Source of the DNA: Virgibacillus_F flavescens
Lineage (GTDB): Bacteria; Bacillota; Bacilli; Bacillales; Amphibacillaceae
DNA: 64,000 nt
Direction of reading: 5' to 3'
Assembly: GCF_050574275.1 (NCBI RefSeq)
Contig: NZ_CP192260.1
Span: 124,001 to 188,000, forward strand
Under the pieces are notes generated by a model, which was not told where the DNA came from, did no database searches, and worked only from the letters and a program-made list of their open reading frames with translations. Positions 17,199 through 25,522 of this stretch are shown piece by piece; positions within the stretch are counted from its first letter, which is position 1, and every line of letters starts with the position of its first letter. A program made the position numbers and the translations under genes.

Positions 17199-17524
17199 CG
17201 CTGCTGGCAGTCGACTCCTGCGGGAGGTAAGGCGAGGCTACTGAAAAAGTGTAGATGTTATAAATTTTCCTACCGCCAATACTTAGCATCTTCGAATATA
17301 CGGAGACTCCTGCGGGAAGTAAGAGATCGGCGAGACCCTGAAGGATAGCCAGTCCGAAGAGGCTCGACACTCGCCCGCGGAAAGCGGAGTATATTCGAAG
17401 ATGCGGTTGGTAGTTCCACTTATTTCGTACTACATGTAACTTTTTCAGTAGCCTCGAGGTAAGGCATAGGTGAGACCCCCGGGAGGCTCACTGGCCGCCC
17501 TAAGTTGCGCAACTGCCAACAGCG
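17199..17524. repeat. Second palindromic element, interrupted by MITE copy C
   Basis: Outer arms CGCTGCTGGCAGT (17199-17211) and ACTGCCAACAGCG (17512-17524) pair with one mismatch. Between them come GACTCCTGCGGGAGGTAAGGC and, after the 222-base insertion, ATAGGTGAGACCCCCGGGAG and CTCACTGGCCGCCC. Removing the insertion and one duplicated 10-mer restores a continuous palindromic unit of about 94 bases. Confidence 0.75.
17234..17455. mobile_element. MITE copy C with perfect 17-base inverted ends and 10-base target duplication
   Basis: Ends GAGGCTACTGAAAAAGT (17234-17250) and ACTTTTTCAGTAGCCTC (17439-17455) are exact inverted copies. They are directly flanked by GAGGTAAGGC on both sides (17224-17233 and 17456-17465), a target duplication. 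Inner arms GCATCTTCGAATATAC (17286-17301, 17389-17404) enclose a core that is close to the reverse complement of copy A at 1.4 kb. With 222 bases and no coding capacity it must have been moved by a transposase from elsewhere. Confidence 0.9.
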
Positions 17525-17679
17525 GAAATCTCGTTGCTGATACAATGTGGAAAATAACCAACTGTTACGTCGCAGTATAGAGATTTTGTGTCAACTACAA
17601 CAATGGATGGCGGGCTTGTTCAAGTATATCAGCCTGCGAAAGCGGAGTAATTAAAAGACTAACTCGATGAGGGATTCGT

Positions 17680-18666
17680 ATGGATGTTCAATTAATAGAG
17701 GTATACGCACCAGATAATTTCAAATATCAAGATGAGCTGCTCAGCAAATTTCCACTCATAACGTATTGGATAGCAGAGGAAAATGATGCCGTTCACATAC
17801 GAATTCTAGTTGAAAAACATGATGCAGAAAAAATCCTGAATTATTTGGAGAAAAACGCAGCCGATGTGAACAGTCAATTTGATGCGCTGTTATACTCAGT
17901 TAAAGCATATATCCCCAGTAAATATAATGAAGAAAATACGCCTGATGATAATAAAGAACAATTTGGCAGAGCCAGCAGACTGGAACTATTAACAATTATT
18001 CAGACCTCAAGCAAGATAAATGGAAGTTATTCATGGTTTACTGTTTTCGCCGCATTGGTAGCTGCTGTAGGAATTATTCAAAATCGGCCAGGATTAGTGT
18101 TAGGAGCCAACATTATCGATCCATCCATTCGACCATTAATGGGTGTTTCGTTCTCATCTGTTCTTGGTGAGAGAAAATTACTTCGTCAATCGATCACAAC
18201 AGCTTTATTTGGTCTTTTTATCCCTATTGCTATCTCTGCTCTATTTGGGTATTTATTTCCGCTTCCATTAGACAGTAATGAATTTCTTGCGCAGACTAAT
18301 GTTAAACTATTTGATATTGTCGTGGCAATTTCAGCCGGTGCAGCTGGAGCCATTTCGTTTGTTAAACGATCACATGGTCAATTAGTAGGCGTAATGATTT
18401 CGCTCGCAGTATTACCCCCGGCAATCGTATTGGGAATGATGACCGGGGCTGCTCAATGGCAAGCTGCACTTCAGCCTTTGTTACTTCTTCTCGTAAATGT
18501 AATTTCAATATTGTTATCCGCAATCCTTGTCTTTTGGTTTAGTGGCATTAAACCAGTTAACTGGAATGATATTCAGGAAGCAAATACATCACGTCTTAAC
18601 TCGTTGTTGTTCACTGGTATCATCTTTCTGCTGTTAATCGTTACCGTGGTTCTTCTTCAATTTTAA
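17680..18666 (+). CDS. DUF389/TIGR00341 family membrane protein
   Basis: A 328-residue protein with a soluble N-terminal part of about 110 residues (ferredoxin-like, LVEKHDAEKILNYLEK) and six or so membrane helices. The helical part contains GANIIDPSIRPLMG, AISAGAAGAISFVKR and LAVLPPAIVLG, the hallmarks of the DUF389 family. Function of the family is unknown; transport has been suggested. GATGAGGGATTCGT precedes the ATG. It converges with the vWA gene 6 bases away. Confidence 0.88.
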   Translation: MDVQLIEVYAPDNFKYQDELLSKFPLITYWIAEENDAVHIRILVEKHDAEKILNYLEKNAADVNSQFDALLYSVKAYIPSKYNEENTPDDNKEQFGRASRLELLTIIQTSSKINGSYSWFTVFAALVAAVGIIQNRPGLVLGANIIDPSIRPLMGVSFSSVLGERKLLRQSITTALFGLFIPIAISALFGYLFPLPLDSNEFLAQTNVKLFDIVVAISAGAAGAISFVKRSHGQLVGVMISLAVLPPAIVLGMMTGAAQWQAALQPLLLLLVNVISILLSAILVFWFSGIKPVNWNDIQEANTSRLNSLLFTGIIFLLLIVTVVLLQF

Positions 18667-18672
18667 CCAAAG

Positions 18673-19257
18673 CTATTTAGTTCTTCTGTAGGATAGTTCT
18701 TCGCTTACCATGGAGTACATTTTTTCCACTCCTTTACTAGATGCTTCAAATGAATAAGCATCATTACTGCTGATTCCTACTTGATCCGCTTCTTCCGCAG
18801 CATCTATATTTGCACCAATAAAGATAAATTCCCAGTCGTATTTATCTTTCTGATGCTGAATCATTTCTTTTACTTTTTTATGTGAAAATTCACGGCTGGC
18901 GTTTTCCATCCCATCTGTCGTAATAACAAATAAAACTTTCCCAGGTTTCCTTTCTTCGCTGGTCTCGGACAGTCTTTGTCCCACGTCCAGAATGGTTTTA
19001 CCTATTGCATCAAGAAGCGCTGTAGACCCTCTGACAAAATAATTTTCTTCCGTTAGCTTAACCTTATTTGCATCGATTCCACTCCATATTGTTTCGTACT
19101 GATCGTCAAATAGTGCTGCTGTAAGGACTGTTTCTCCTTCAAGCTTGCACTGTTTATCAACTAAAGCATTAAAGCCTCCAATTGTATCCGCTTCAAGTCC
19201 AGACATCGATCCACTTCGGTCAAGCAAAAAAATAATCTCTGTTAATTGGTTATTCAT
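18673..19257 (-). CDS. von Willebrand factor A domain protein
   Basis: A 194-residue protein that is essentially one vWA domain. The MIDAS metal site DRSGSMSG is at residues 13-20, with GSTALLDAIG near 94 and TTDGMENAS near 133. No signal peptide or membrane helix is seen, so it is cytosolic. It is divergently placed 99 bases from the gene at 19357, suggesting a shared control region. Such vWA proteins usually act in metal-dependent complexes; the partner is unknown. Confidence 0.88.
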   Translation of the reverse strand: MNNQLTEIIFLLDRSGSMSGLEADTIGGFNALVDKQCKLEGETVLTAALFDDQYETIWSGIDANKVKLTEENYFVRGSTALLDAIGKTILDVGQRLSETSEERKPGKVLFVITTDGMENASREFSHKKVKEMIQHQKDKYDWEFIFIGANIDAAEEADQVGISSNDAYSFEASSKGVEKMYSMVSEELSYRRTK

Positions 19258-19356
19258 TCAAATCATCCTCCTAAGTTTTACATCATGCTATAATAATAGC
19301 TAAGAAAATCGGCTTTGTGGTCGCCTGAAAAGCGACAATTTGGGGAGGTATGCAAG

Positions 19357-19848
19357 ATGCTCGATAAGAAGACATGGTTAGAGTTGCAAAAGTATGTGGA
19401 AGCTCATCTGGAGCTAGGGGTTTCGAATAATATGCCACTTTACAGTAAGGATATTATTCTTAAAGAGGTTAGCGAATACGAAATCGAAGAATTTATCAAA
19501 AAGAAACGTAAGCCGGAATTCAAACAAGTGTTATTTACCTATATAGATAAAGCCGGATTAACTGACCCTGAAGTTTATAATAAAATTGGAATGGACCGGA
19601 AGCATTTTTCGAAAATACGCACCACCCAAAATTATCGACCAGGCAAAAACACGATTCTAGCACTTGCCATTGGCCTTGAGTTAACTACAAATGAAACCGT
19701 TGATCTCCTAAGTGCAGCCGGTTACTCCTTTTCCGACAGTGATATAACCGATTTAGTTGTACAGTATTGTCTGGAGAAAAATATTTATGATATTGATGAT
19801 GTTAACGTTGCATTGGAAAGTTATAAATTGAATCCATTGTTGGGCTAA
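19357..19848 (+). CDS. Conserved protein with helix-turn-helix-like C-terminal half
   Basis: A 163-residue protein. The ATG at 19357 has GGGGAGGTATGCAAG upstream; a frame to 19315 is less likely. Residues 55-105 (DKAGLTDPEVYNKIGMDRKHFSKIR and following) look like an XRE/lambda-repressor type helix-turn-helix, then LALAIGLELTTNETVDLLSAAGYSFS. That layout recurs in Firmicute proteins that lie next to vWA genes, as here. It may regulate the vWA gene, but no binding site was identified. Confidence 0.75.
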   Translation: MLDKKTWLELQKYVEAHLELGVSNNMPLYSKDIILKEVSEYEIEEFIKKKRKPEFKQVLFTYIDKAGLTDPEVYNKIGMDRKHFSKIRTTQNYRPGKNTILALAIGLELTTNETVDLLSAAGYSFSDSDITDLVVQYCLEKNIYDIDDVNVALESYKLNPLLG

Positions 19849-19860
19849 TAGTTTGTATGA

Positions 19861-19895
19861 AAAAAGCCAAATCAAGCGATATGATTTGGCTTTTT
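19861..19895. terminator. Bidirectional terminator
   Basis: Arms AAAAAGCCAAATCA (19861-19874) and TGATTTGGCTTTTT (19882-19895), followed by CTTTTC on the plus strand. It separates the HTH-like gene from the converging anti-sigma gene. Confidence 0.85.
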
Positions 19896-19901
19896 CTTTT
19901 C

Positions 19902-21269
19902 TTAATTCAAACTGATTTTTACTGGTTCTAATTCGACCGGAATATTCGCACTTAATGATCCTAGACTAACTCTGACTACATAATCTTCTTTAATAAACTC
20001 ATCTAGTTTACTAATGTCAAAAGAACTCCTGAACCGCAGATCTTCTTTATCTACCACTTTAATGTCATGATTAATTGGTTTTTGCCTTATCTTTTTCTCG
20101 GATTCTTTAACAAGCGTAACACCGTTATTAGCAAAGTTATTAAAGTGTGTGAAATGTCTATTGTGTTCATCACCATGATTAAATTGAAAATCAATTACGA
20201 ATTCATTGTCTTTCACCTTCATATTTTCAACAGTAACTGATAAATCTTGTCTGCTGGTTGTTATATCTAAAGGTGTTTTCTGGTCTAATTCAACAAACTG
20301 ATCCTTTACATTTAAATGTACTTTAGGATGTACTACTATATAATCTGTTTTCCCTACAAGCTTTTGTGGAATAATACTTCTTCCTTTAACGTTTATTTGG
20401 TTGTCTTTGACAATTGTTTCTAAATCTATTCCATCCTTGGTAATTCTAATCACCTTCCCCTCGTCATCATAAGCCACTAATTCAACCTGATCATGTTTTC
20501 CTACAGTTGGAAAAGTAGCTGTATAGTTTATAGCAGTCGATGCTTTACCCGCGATAATCGAATCGAATTGAACGTTTACTTCTGCCTTGGCATCACTGCG
20601 CACTTTATCTAGTGTAATCATATCGAACGGCAGCTGCTTAATTGGAACATCAAATTTCCAAGCGCCTTCTTCTTCTCCGATTCGCAAAAATTCAAGTGGG
20701 AAAGTAGCGGCATCAGGTAGGTCAGTTTTCGGGTAACTTAATTGGACATGGCCCGTGTATCCAGTATCTGTCGGCTCCAAATGCACAATTTCTTTACTGT
20801 CAGAAATCCCTTCTTTTCCATCGAAAATTTGATAAAAAGCTGAAATTTTTCCATTTTGATCTGTATTCACGTCTCCACTAATATCAAACGTAACACCAAC
20901 CATGGCACCATCGTAATAGGCACTCGTAATCGTTACGTCAATTCCTTTATAACTTGAACTTTGATCTAATTCTGTAATTAATTCTTGTTCTTCAAGGTTT
21001 CTACCTACTGCATCATTAAAGTTCGTATATAATTGACCGACTAGTGGTACTTCAGCCATCACATGAGATACGGAAGGCACTAAAAAACTCGTTGCCATAA
21101 GTGTTAGTGACGCTGCAGCTGAAATAATAAAATTTTTTGGGCGCGCAGTCTTTATCCTTAATCCAGAACGTTCACTCGCTTTTTGCATACCACTTCGAAT
21201 AGCCTTTTTAACATCTTCTTGAGGGACTTCTATTTCATCATATTTATCTCGGAAAAATTTTTCTTTCAT
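19902..21269 (-). CDS. Membrane anti-sigma factor with DUF4179-type domain
   Basis: A 455-residue protein. A short cytosolic N-terminus (residues 1-45, MKEKFFRDKYDEIEVPQEDV) is followed by one membrane helix at about 47-68 and a large outside domain of beta character with a DUF4179-like first part (GVTFDISGD). It overlaps the sigma factor gene by 26 bases and is translated after it, as expected for a cognate anti-sigma factor. It would hold the sigma factor until an envelope signal arrives; the signal is unknown. Confidence 0.85.
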   Translation of the reverse strand: MKEKFFRDKYDEIEVPQEDVKKAIRSGMQKASERSGLRIKTARPKNFIISAAASLTLMATSFLVPSVSHVMAEVPLVGQLYTNFNDAVGRNLEEQELITELDQSSSYKGIDVTITSAYYDGAMVGVTFDISGDVNTDQNGKISAFYQIFDGKEGISDSKEIVHLEPTDTGYTGHVQLSYPKTDLPDAATFPLEFLRIGEEEGAWKFDVPIKQLPFDMITLDKVRSDAKAEVNVQFDSIIAGKASTAINYTATFPTVGKHDQVELVAYDDEGKVIRITKDGIDLETIVKDNQINVKGRSIIPQKLVGKTDYIVVHPKVHLNVKDQFVELDQKTPLDITTSRQDLSVTVENMKVKDNEFVIDFQFNHGDEHNRHFTHFNNFANNGVTLVKESEKKIRQKPINHDIKVVDKEDLRFRSSFDISKLDEFIKEDYVVRVSLGSLSANIPVELEPVKISLN

Positions 21270-21783
21270 GTGCTCCCACCCCCTCTAGAATAAATTTCAA
21301 TTGCTTTTTTCCTCGTTGAAGATACGTTTTCACTGTGTTTTCAGGTGTGTTCATAATAGCTGCTACCTCCCTTATTGGCAGATCCTGAAAGTAAAATAAA
21401 ATAATAGCATCTCGATGTTTATCCTGTAATTGATTAATTGCTCTAACTAAATCGATATGTTCAATCTTTGGTTCAGCTTTAATTGAAGAATGCTCCCCTA
21501 AATATTCTAGTGGTATATCATTCTTTTGCTTTTTCCTCAGGTCATAAAAACTATTGATAAGAATCCTTGTTAACCAGGATAAAAAATATTTACCTTCTTT
21601 TAAGTTTCTAATTGCTAATAACGCTTTATAAGAAGTTTCTTGAACAATATCCAGTGCATCTTCTCGGTTTCCAGCGTAAAGAAATGCAGTTCGATACAGC
21701 TGATCACTATGTAGTGATAGTAGTTTTTCAAAAGCTTTTACATTTCCTTTTTTTGCTTTATTGATTAGCTTTAACTCATTCAT
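21244..21783 (-). CDS. ECF RNA polymerase sigma factor
   Basis: A 179-residue group IV sigma factor. Region 2 spans about 20-90 (LYRTAFLYAGNREDALDIVQETSYKAL, WLTRILINSFYDLRKK) and region 4 about 115-170 (LQDKHRDAIILFYFQDLPIREVAAIMNTPENTVKTYLQRGKKQL, with its helix-turn-helix). The ATG is preceded by AAGGGGGGCAAAC. It forms a two-gene operon with the overlapping membrane anti-sigma factor. Autoregulation is usual in the family; I did not find a clear AAC-type promoter in front. Confidence 0.93.
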   Translation of the reverse strand: MNELKLINKAKKGNVKAFEKLLSLHSDQLYRTAFLYAGNREDALDIVQETSYKALLAIRNLKEGKYFLSWLTRILINSFYDLRKKQKNDIPLEYLGEHSSIKAEPKIEHIDLVRAINQLQDKHRDAIILFYFQDLPIREVAAIMNTPENTVKTYLQRGKKQLKFILEGVGAHERKIFPR

Positions 21784-21974
21784 GTTTGCCCCCCTTTTAC
21801 CATTAGAGAAGAATTTATGTAAAAAAGTTTCAATACTATTAAAAAACTTGGCTTATCACCGAATTTTAATGGCTAAAACCTTCGTTGCACTTATTCAGTA
21901 AGCACGGATTTTTACTTTCTAACCTTATTAAAAAACGTGTTAACTGGAAACAGCTTAACACGTCAGAATACTTG

Positions 21975-22181
21975 TTATTTACTTTTATCATAGTGTTGCT
22001 CTCTTTCCAAAACTAGCAATAATGTAATTCCTATACCTGCCGAAATCACACTCAAAACGATAAGTGAGTAGCCTACTTCTGATTGTCCGTTTCCAAATTC
22101 TCTTAGACTAGAAATAGCAACGGCTATTACATTCGCTCCATACAGAAGAGCCGATATAAATATAAATGCAAGACCTGACAA
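21975..22181 (-). CDS. Small two-helix membrane protein, start codon unclear
   Basis: A frame of 68 codons from a TTG at 22181, with two hydrophobic helices (residues 3-22 and 37-57) and a charged tail (LEREQHYDKSK). The ribosome site GGGGAGAG is about 20 bases from this TTG. Four codons upstream in the same frame stands ATA (22193-22191), only about 9 bases after GGGGAGAG, and reading from it gives a natural N-terminus, (M)KKLLSGLAF. It follows the acetyltransferase stop by 17-29 bases, so both are cotranscribed. Function unknown. Confidence 0.55.
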   Translation of the reverse strand: MSGLAFIFISALLYGANVIAVAISSLREFGNGQSEVGYSLIVLSVISAGIGITLLLVLEREQHYDKSK

Positions 22182-22210
22182 TAATTTTTTTATACAATTT
22201 CTCTCCCCAA

Positions 22211-22747
22211 CTAACCTGCCGGATTAATAATAGCCAAAACCTGATGGTCTTCCCACTTTCCATTAATCTGAACATTTTTCTTAGCAATTCCTTCTTTATG
22301 AAATCCGGATTTCTCCAGCACACGAATGGACCCTATATTATGTGGCATCACTCCAGCTTCAATTCGATGCAGATTTAGCTTTTCAAATCCATGTTCTACA
22401 AGCAATTTAACTGCTTCAGTAGTGTACCCTTTACCATTTTGTTTTTGATCCATAAAATAACCTATAAAAGCACTTTGCAGCGACCCGCGCATTACATGAA
22501 AAAGGTTTATTGTACCAAGTAAATCATTATCGTCATTCCTAAATATCCCAAAGTTATACTCCTTGTCATCACTTGCCGCTTCCTGCGATTTTTTCACTCG
22601 TTCTACTTGGGATTCTATCGTATAATAATCATCTTCACGTTCCATCGAAAACTTTTCAAAAAACACTTTATTAGTTGTTTGAAGTGAAAGCATTGCCGCT
22701 GCGTCATCTATTGTAAATGATCTAACATGTATATTTTCCCCAATCAT
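22211..22747 (-). CDS. GNAT family N-acetyltransferase (RimJ/RimL type)
   Basis: A 178-residue GNAT protein. It has the RimJ/RimL-like pattern: FTIDDAAAMLSLQTTN at the start, IGYFMDQKQNGKGYTTEAVKLLVEHGF (acetyl-CoA binding motif A, Q-x-x-G-x-G/Y) near residues 110-136, and HRIEAGVMPHNIGSIRVLEKSGFHKEG. It transfers an acetyl group to an amino group of an unidentified substrate. GGGGGTAAAAGTT precedes the ATG. Confidence 0.9.
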   Translation of the reverse strand: MIGENIHVRSFTIDDAAAMLSLQTTNKVFFEKFSMEREDDYYTIESQVERVKKSQEAASDDKEYNFGIFRNDDNDLLGTINLFHVMRGSLQSAFIGYFMDQKQNGKGYTTEAVKLLVEHGFEKLNLHRIEAGVMPHNIGSIRVLEKSGFHKEGIAKKNVQINGKWEDHQVLAIINPAG

Positions 22748-22800
22748 AACTTTTACCCCCCATTATAAAAATGACTTTTCTATATTTTAGCACAAAATAA

Positions 22801-22834
22801 AATGGACGCTTCTACTGGGATAGAAGCGTCCATT
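22801..22834 (-). terminator. Terminator after the YpzI-like gene
   Basis: Arms AATGGACGCTTCTA and TAGAAGCGTCCATT around CTGGGA; on the minus strand TTATTTTG follows. Confidence 0.8.
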
Positions 22835-22851
22835 CTCAACTTGTTCATAAT

Positions 22852-22992
22852 TTACTTTTTTCCATCGTTTAATTTTCGAGCTTCTTCAGGACTGGACATC
22901 TTTGTTGAACCTTTATAGCGTAGCCCAACATCTCGGTCTGATTCCACGCGTCCGCTCTCTCTTAACTTTCTCTCTTGACGGTCTTTTCCCAT
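22852..22992 (-). CDS. Small YpzI-like protein
   Basis: A 46-residue highly charged protein beginning MGKDRQERKLRESGRVESDRD. AGGAGGTGCTTAGA precedes the ATG. The N-terminal half matches my memory of the YpzI family of small Bacillus proteins, which have no known function. It has its own terminator and stands between the acetyltransferase and the DUF3892 gene. Confidence 0.75.
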   Translation of the reverse strand: MGKDRQERKLRESGRVESDRDVGLRYKGSTKMSSPEEARKLNDGKK

Positions 22993-23015
22993 TCTAAGCA
23001 CCTCCTGATTTAACT

Positions 23016-23330
23016 TTAAAAACTATCCAGATTATCTAAATTATTTTCTTTTACCCCGTCGGGTTCACTGCGCAGAATATCTCTTCCATATTTATGGAAA
23101 ACATCTACATGAGCTAACTTGCCTGCTTTGGCTTCTTCAAGTGCCGAAACATAATCCAGCTCCCTGCCGTTTTCCGTTTTAAAGGCAATAATATCACCAT
23201 CGTCATTTTTACGAACGGCAATTATTTTTTCTTTACCAGGTACAGTCCCCTGCGTTGATTCCGATTGGACTTGATTTTCAACTTGATTCTTGTATGCATT
23301 ATATATCTCGTCAAAGTCTTTATTATCCAT
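23016..23330 (-). CDS. DUF3892 domain protein
   Basis: A 104-residue soluble protein. Residues 32-90 hold the DUF3892 pattern (IIAVRKNDDGDIIAFKTENG, then LDYVSALEEAKAGKLAHVDVF). The domain is common in Bacillaceae and its role is unknown. AGGAGGTGTGTTG lies just before the ATG. The neighbouring minus-strand genes on both sides are separated by their own terminators. Confidence 0.82.
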   Translation of the reverse strand: MDNKDFDEIYNAYKNQVENQVQSESTQGTVPGKEKIIAVRKNDDGDIIAFKTENGRELDYVSALEEAKAGKLAHVDVFHKYGRDILRSEPDGVKENNLDNLDSF

Positions 23331-23394
23331 CTCAACACACCTCCTGTAGTTTAGGTTTAGTATGTTCGGATGGACTGTTTTTATTCATCACATA

Positions 23395-23423
23395 AAAAAC
23401 GCCCTCCCTTAACAGGAAAGCGC
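23395..23423 (-). terminator. Terminator of the DUF212 gene
   Basis: On the minus strand GCGCTTTCCT pairs (with GU pairs and a bulge) with AGGGAGGGCG and runs into six Ts at 23400-23395. Confidence 0.6.
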
Positions 23424-23438
23424 AAACAGTGGCTAGTA

Positions 23439-23909
23439 CTATTTATTCTCATGTTTAGCAGCCAATAATCCCAATACAGAACCTAGAATTGCTCCACCTA
23501 AAACTTCTAATGGCTGATGGCCCAGAAGCTCCTTTAGTTCTTTTTCTCTTTCAACAAATTCAAGGCTCGGAAAGTCTTTTGAAATAATAGCGAAGTTGTC
23601 TTCCAAATGATTTACCAATTTTGCAATTTCACCTGTATGGCGTCGTATTCCTTGCGCATCATACATGACAATTACACCAAATACGGCTGCCAATGCCGTT
23701 TCTGTATGACCGGATCCTTTATTTGTCGCTATGTAAGTTGATAAAGCTGATACACCAGCTGAATGTGAACTTGGCATTCCACCAGTCGTAGCAATCTGTT
23801 TCCAGTCCCATTTACCTGTCAATTTTTTATATGTCAGTATCTTCATGCCTTGTGCAATTCCTATCGCTGAAAGTGCTGTCACTACTCCTCGATTCATCTT
23901 CTGCATCAT
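23439..23909 (-). CDS. Divergent PAP2 (DUF212, YuiD-like) membrane protein
   Basis: A 156-residue protein with four hydrophobic stretches. GGMPSSHSAGVSAL near residue 43 and GIRRHTGEIAKLVN near 107 are the conserved family motifs, recalling the acid phosphatase/vanadium peroxidase (PAP2) active site. A lipid phosphatase function is suggested by family but not shown. The start MMQKMNRG leaves three possible ATGs. Confidence 0.88.
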   Translation of the reverse strand: MMQKMNRGVVTALSAIGIAQGMKILTYKKLTGKWDWKQIATTGGMPSSHSAGVSALSTYIATNKGSGHTETALAAVFGVIVMYDAQGIRRHTGEIAKLVNHLEDNFAIISKDFPSLEFVEREKELKELLGHQPLEVLGGAILGSVLGLLAAKHENK

Positions 23910-24022
23910 TATGCCTCCACTCTGAATTTCTTCTACTATTTCAATTACCCTAAATGAAAAAGTTTTATGCAGTTAATTGGAATTCGTGTGAGGAAAGACT
24001 ATTCTTTATGGGGTCGATAAGC

Positions 24023-24541
24023 TTATCCCCTATACCTTAAAGCTAATCCCTTCAAGAAATTTCTGGCGTATTTATCACCGCACTCCTTATAATTCTTATG
24101 TCCTTCTTTTCTCAACAAGGCACTCAATTCACCTTTTGTTATCGCAACTCCTGCATCATCTATAATGTCAATTATATCTTCACTCGTTAATGTTAGTGCA
24201 ATTTTCACCTTTTTAAGCATGACATTATTTACACTTGAATGATTTTTAATTGACCGATCCGGTTTACTAGGTTGTCCAGGTTTCGGCTCTTGTGGTCCCC
24301 GTTTATACGTTATCAAACCATTAAAAAAAGACTCCAGCATACTATTCGTGCACCTTAGATGATCTTCCGTTTCCGCTGCATCATCATAGTCGTATTCATA
24401 TTCAACCTCTGATTTTGTGAGCAGTTTTATTACTTCCTCTTTTGTAACCTCAACGCCACCAAGTATAAATATTTCCATCATCTCTTTATTTTTAATATCC
24501 AGGGCATACCTTAATCTCATTAATATATCGTTATTATCCAT
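24023..24541 (-). CDS. DUF1456 family protein (YehS-like)
   Basis: A 172-residue protein made of two copies of the same helical unit: DILMRLRYALDIKNKEMMEIF (residues 5-25) and VMLKKVKIALTLTSEDIIDII near 107-127, each followed by an acidic-helix and a segment ending in FLxGL or FFNGL. This duplicated layout defines DUF1456. The linker is proline-rich (PQEPKPGQPSKPDRS). Function is unknown. Confidence 0.88.
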   Translation of the reverse strand: MDNNDILMRLRYALDIKNKEMMEIFILGGVEVTKEEVIKLLTKSEVEYEYDYDDAAETEDHLRCTNSMLESFFNGLITYKRGPQEPKPGQPSKPDRSIKNHSSVNNVMLKKVKIALTLTSEDIIDIIDDAGVAITKGELSALLRKEGHKNYKECGDKYARNFLKGLALRYRG

Positions 24542-24604
24542 TAATAAACCTCCTATAATGTTGAACGGACGATGCTGGTTTTTGAAAAAAATATAAATAT
24601 GGTA

Positions 24605-25510
24605 TCAAATTTCCCATATACACTTCATAAATAATTGGTTATCCTTCAACTCAGCAGTTATATCCCCATGCATATTTTCCATTAAGCTTTTTGCAATTGA
24701 TAACCCGAGACCAGTACCTTTTCCGGTTCTAGTTTGATCTGCTTTATAAAAACGGTCAAACATATGATTTACATCTTTTTCATTTAACTGATTAACTGAG
24801 TTACCAATTGTCAGCTGAACGGTCGTTTTATTTTTTTCAAGCTGGATGGTTACCTTACCGGTTGAATACCTTATCGCATTTACTACTAAATTTTCTATTA
24901 CTCGCTTAACAACAGATGGGTCGCCCATTATTATGATATCATTATCTGGTATTGTAATAGTGGGTTCAAGCCTACTTTTATTAAATTCTTCATAAAAACC
25001 TAATATCAATTCCAAAACTAATTTATTTAATTTAATCTTTTCCATCTTCATTGGATAATCTTCTTGTTCGATAATGGAAAGCTCAAAGAAATCCTCTAGT
25101 AAAACCTTTAATCGTTCTGCACTATTTTTAATAATATGTGTATATTCTTTTCTGTCCTCTGAAAGTAATTCATCTGATTCCAAAAATTGAATGTATCCCA
25201 ATATCGAAGTCATAGGCGTTCGTATATCGTGTGATATATAGGATATTGCCTGTTTTAACTCATTTTCAGTCATGCGCTTTTCTGCTTTTGCCTTTTTTGT
25301 TAAATCAATTTGGTCATTTATTTCCTTAGCCAGTTTCTCAAAATCCTTATCAAAATAGCTTATGTCTAATTTCTTAGCTGTTACATCGTTGTTTAAATGG
25401 TTGAGTTGTCGGGTTACGCTTTTGATTTCTCTTTTCAAAAAATAGTGGCGGGTGAGAACATATAACAGTACCATAATGGCTAATATCGTTGCATAGATCA
25501 CAGTACTCAC
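24605..25510 (-). CDS. Sensor histidine kinase
   Basis: A 301-residue kinase with a single N-terminal membrane helix (3-20) and almost no outside loop. A coiled stretch leads to the H-box AISYISHDIRTPMTS (His94), then N-box VIENLVVNAIRYS and the ATP lid GKGTGLGLSIAKSLMENM. Such intramembrane-sensing kinases typically watch for cell-wall antibiotics through a partner ABC transporter. It is the last gene of the operon regulator-ATPase-permease-kinase and starts 12 bases after the permease stop. Confidence 0.92.
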   Translation of the reverse strand: MSTVIYATILAIMVLLYVLTRHYFLKREIKSVTRQLNHLNNDVTAKKLDISYFDKDFEKLAKEINDQIDLTKKAKAEKRMTENELKQAISYISHDIRTPMTSILGYIQFLESDELLSEDRKEYTHIIKNSAERLKVLLEDFFELSIIEQEDYPMKMEKIKLNKLVLELILGFYEEFNKSRLEPTITIPDNDIIIMGDPSVVKRVIENLVVNAIRYSTGKVTIQLEKNKTTVQLTIGNSVNQLNEKDVNHMFDRFYKADQTRTGKGTGLGLSIAKSLMENMHGDITAELKDNQLFMKCIWEI

Positions 25511-25522
25511 CCGCTTTCTTAC

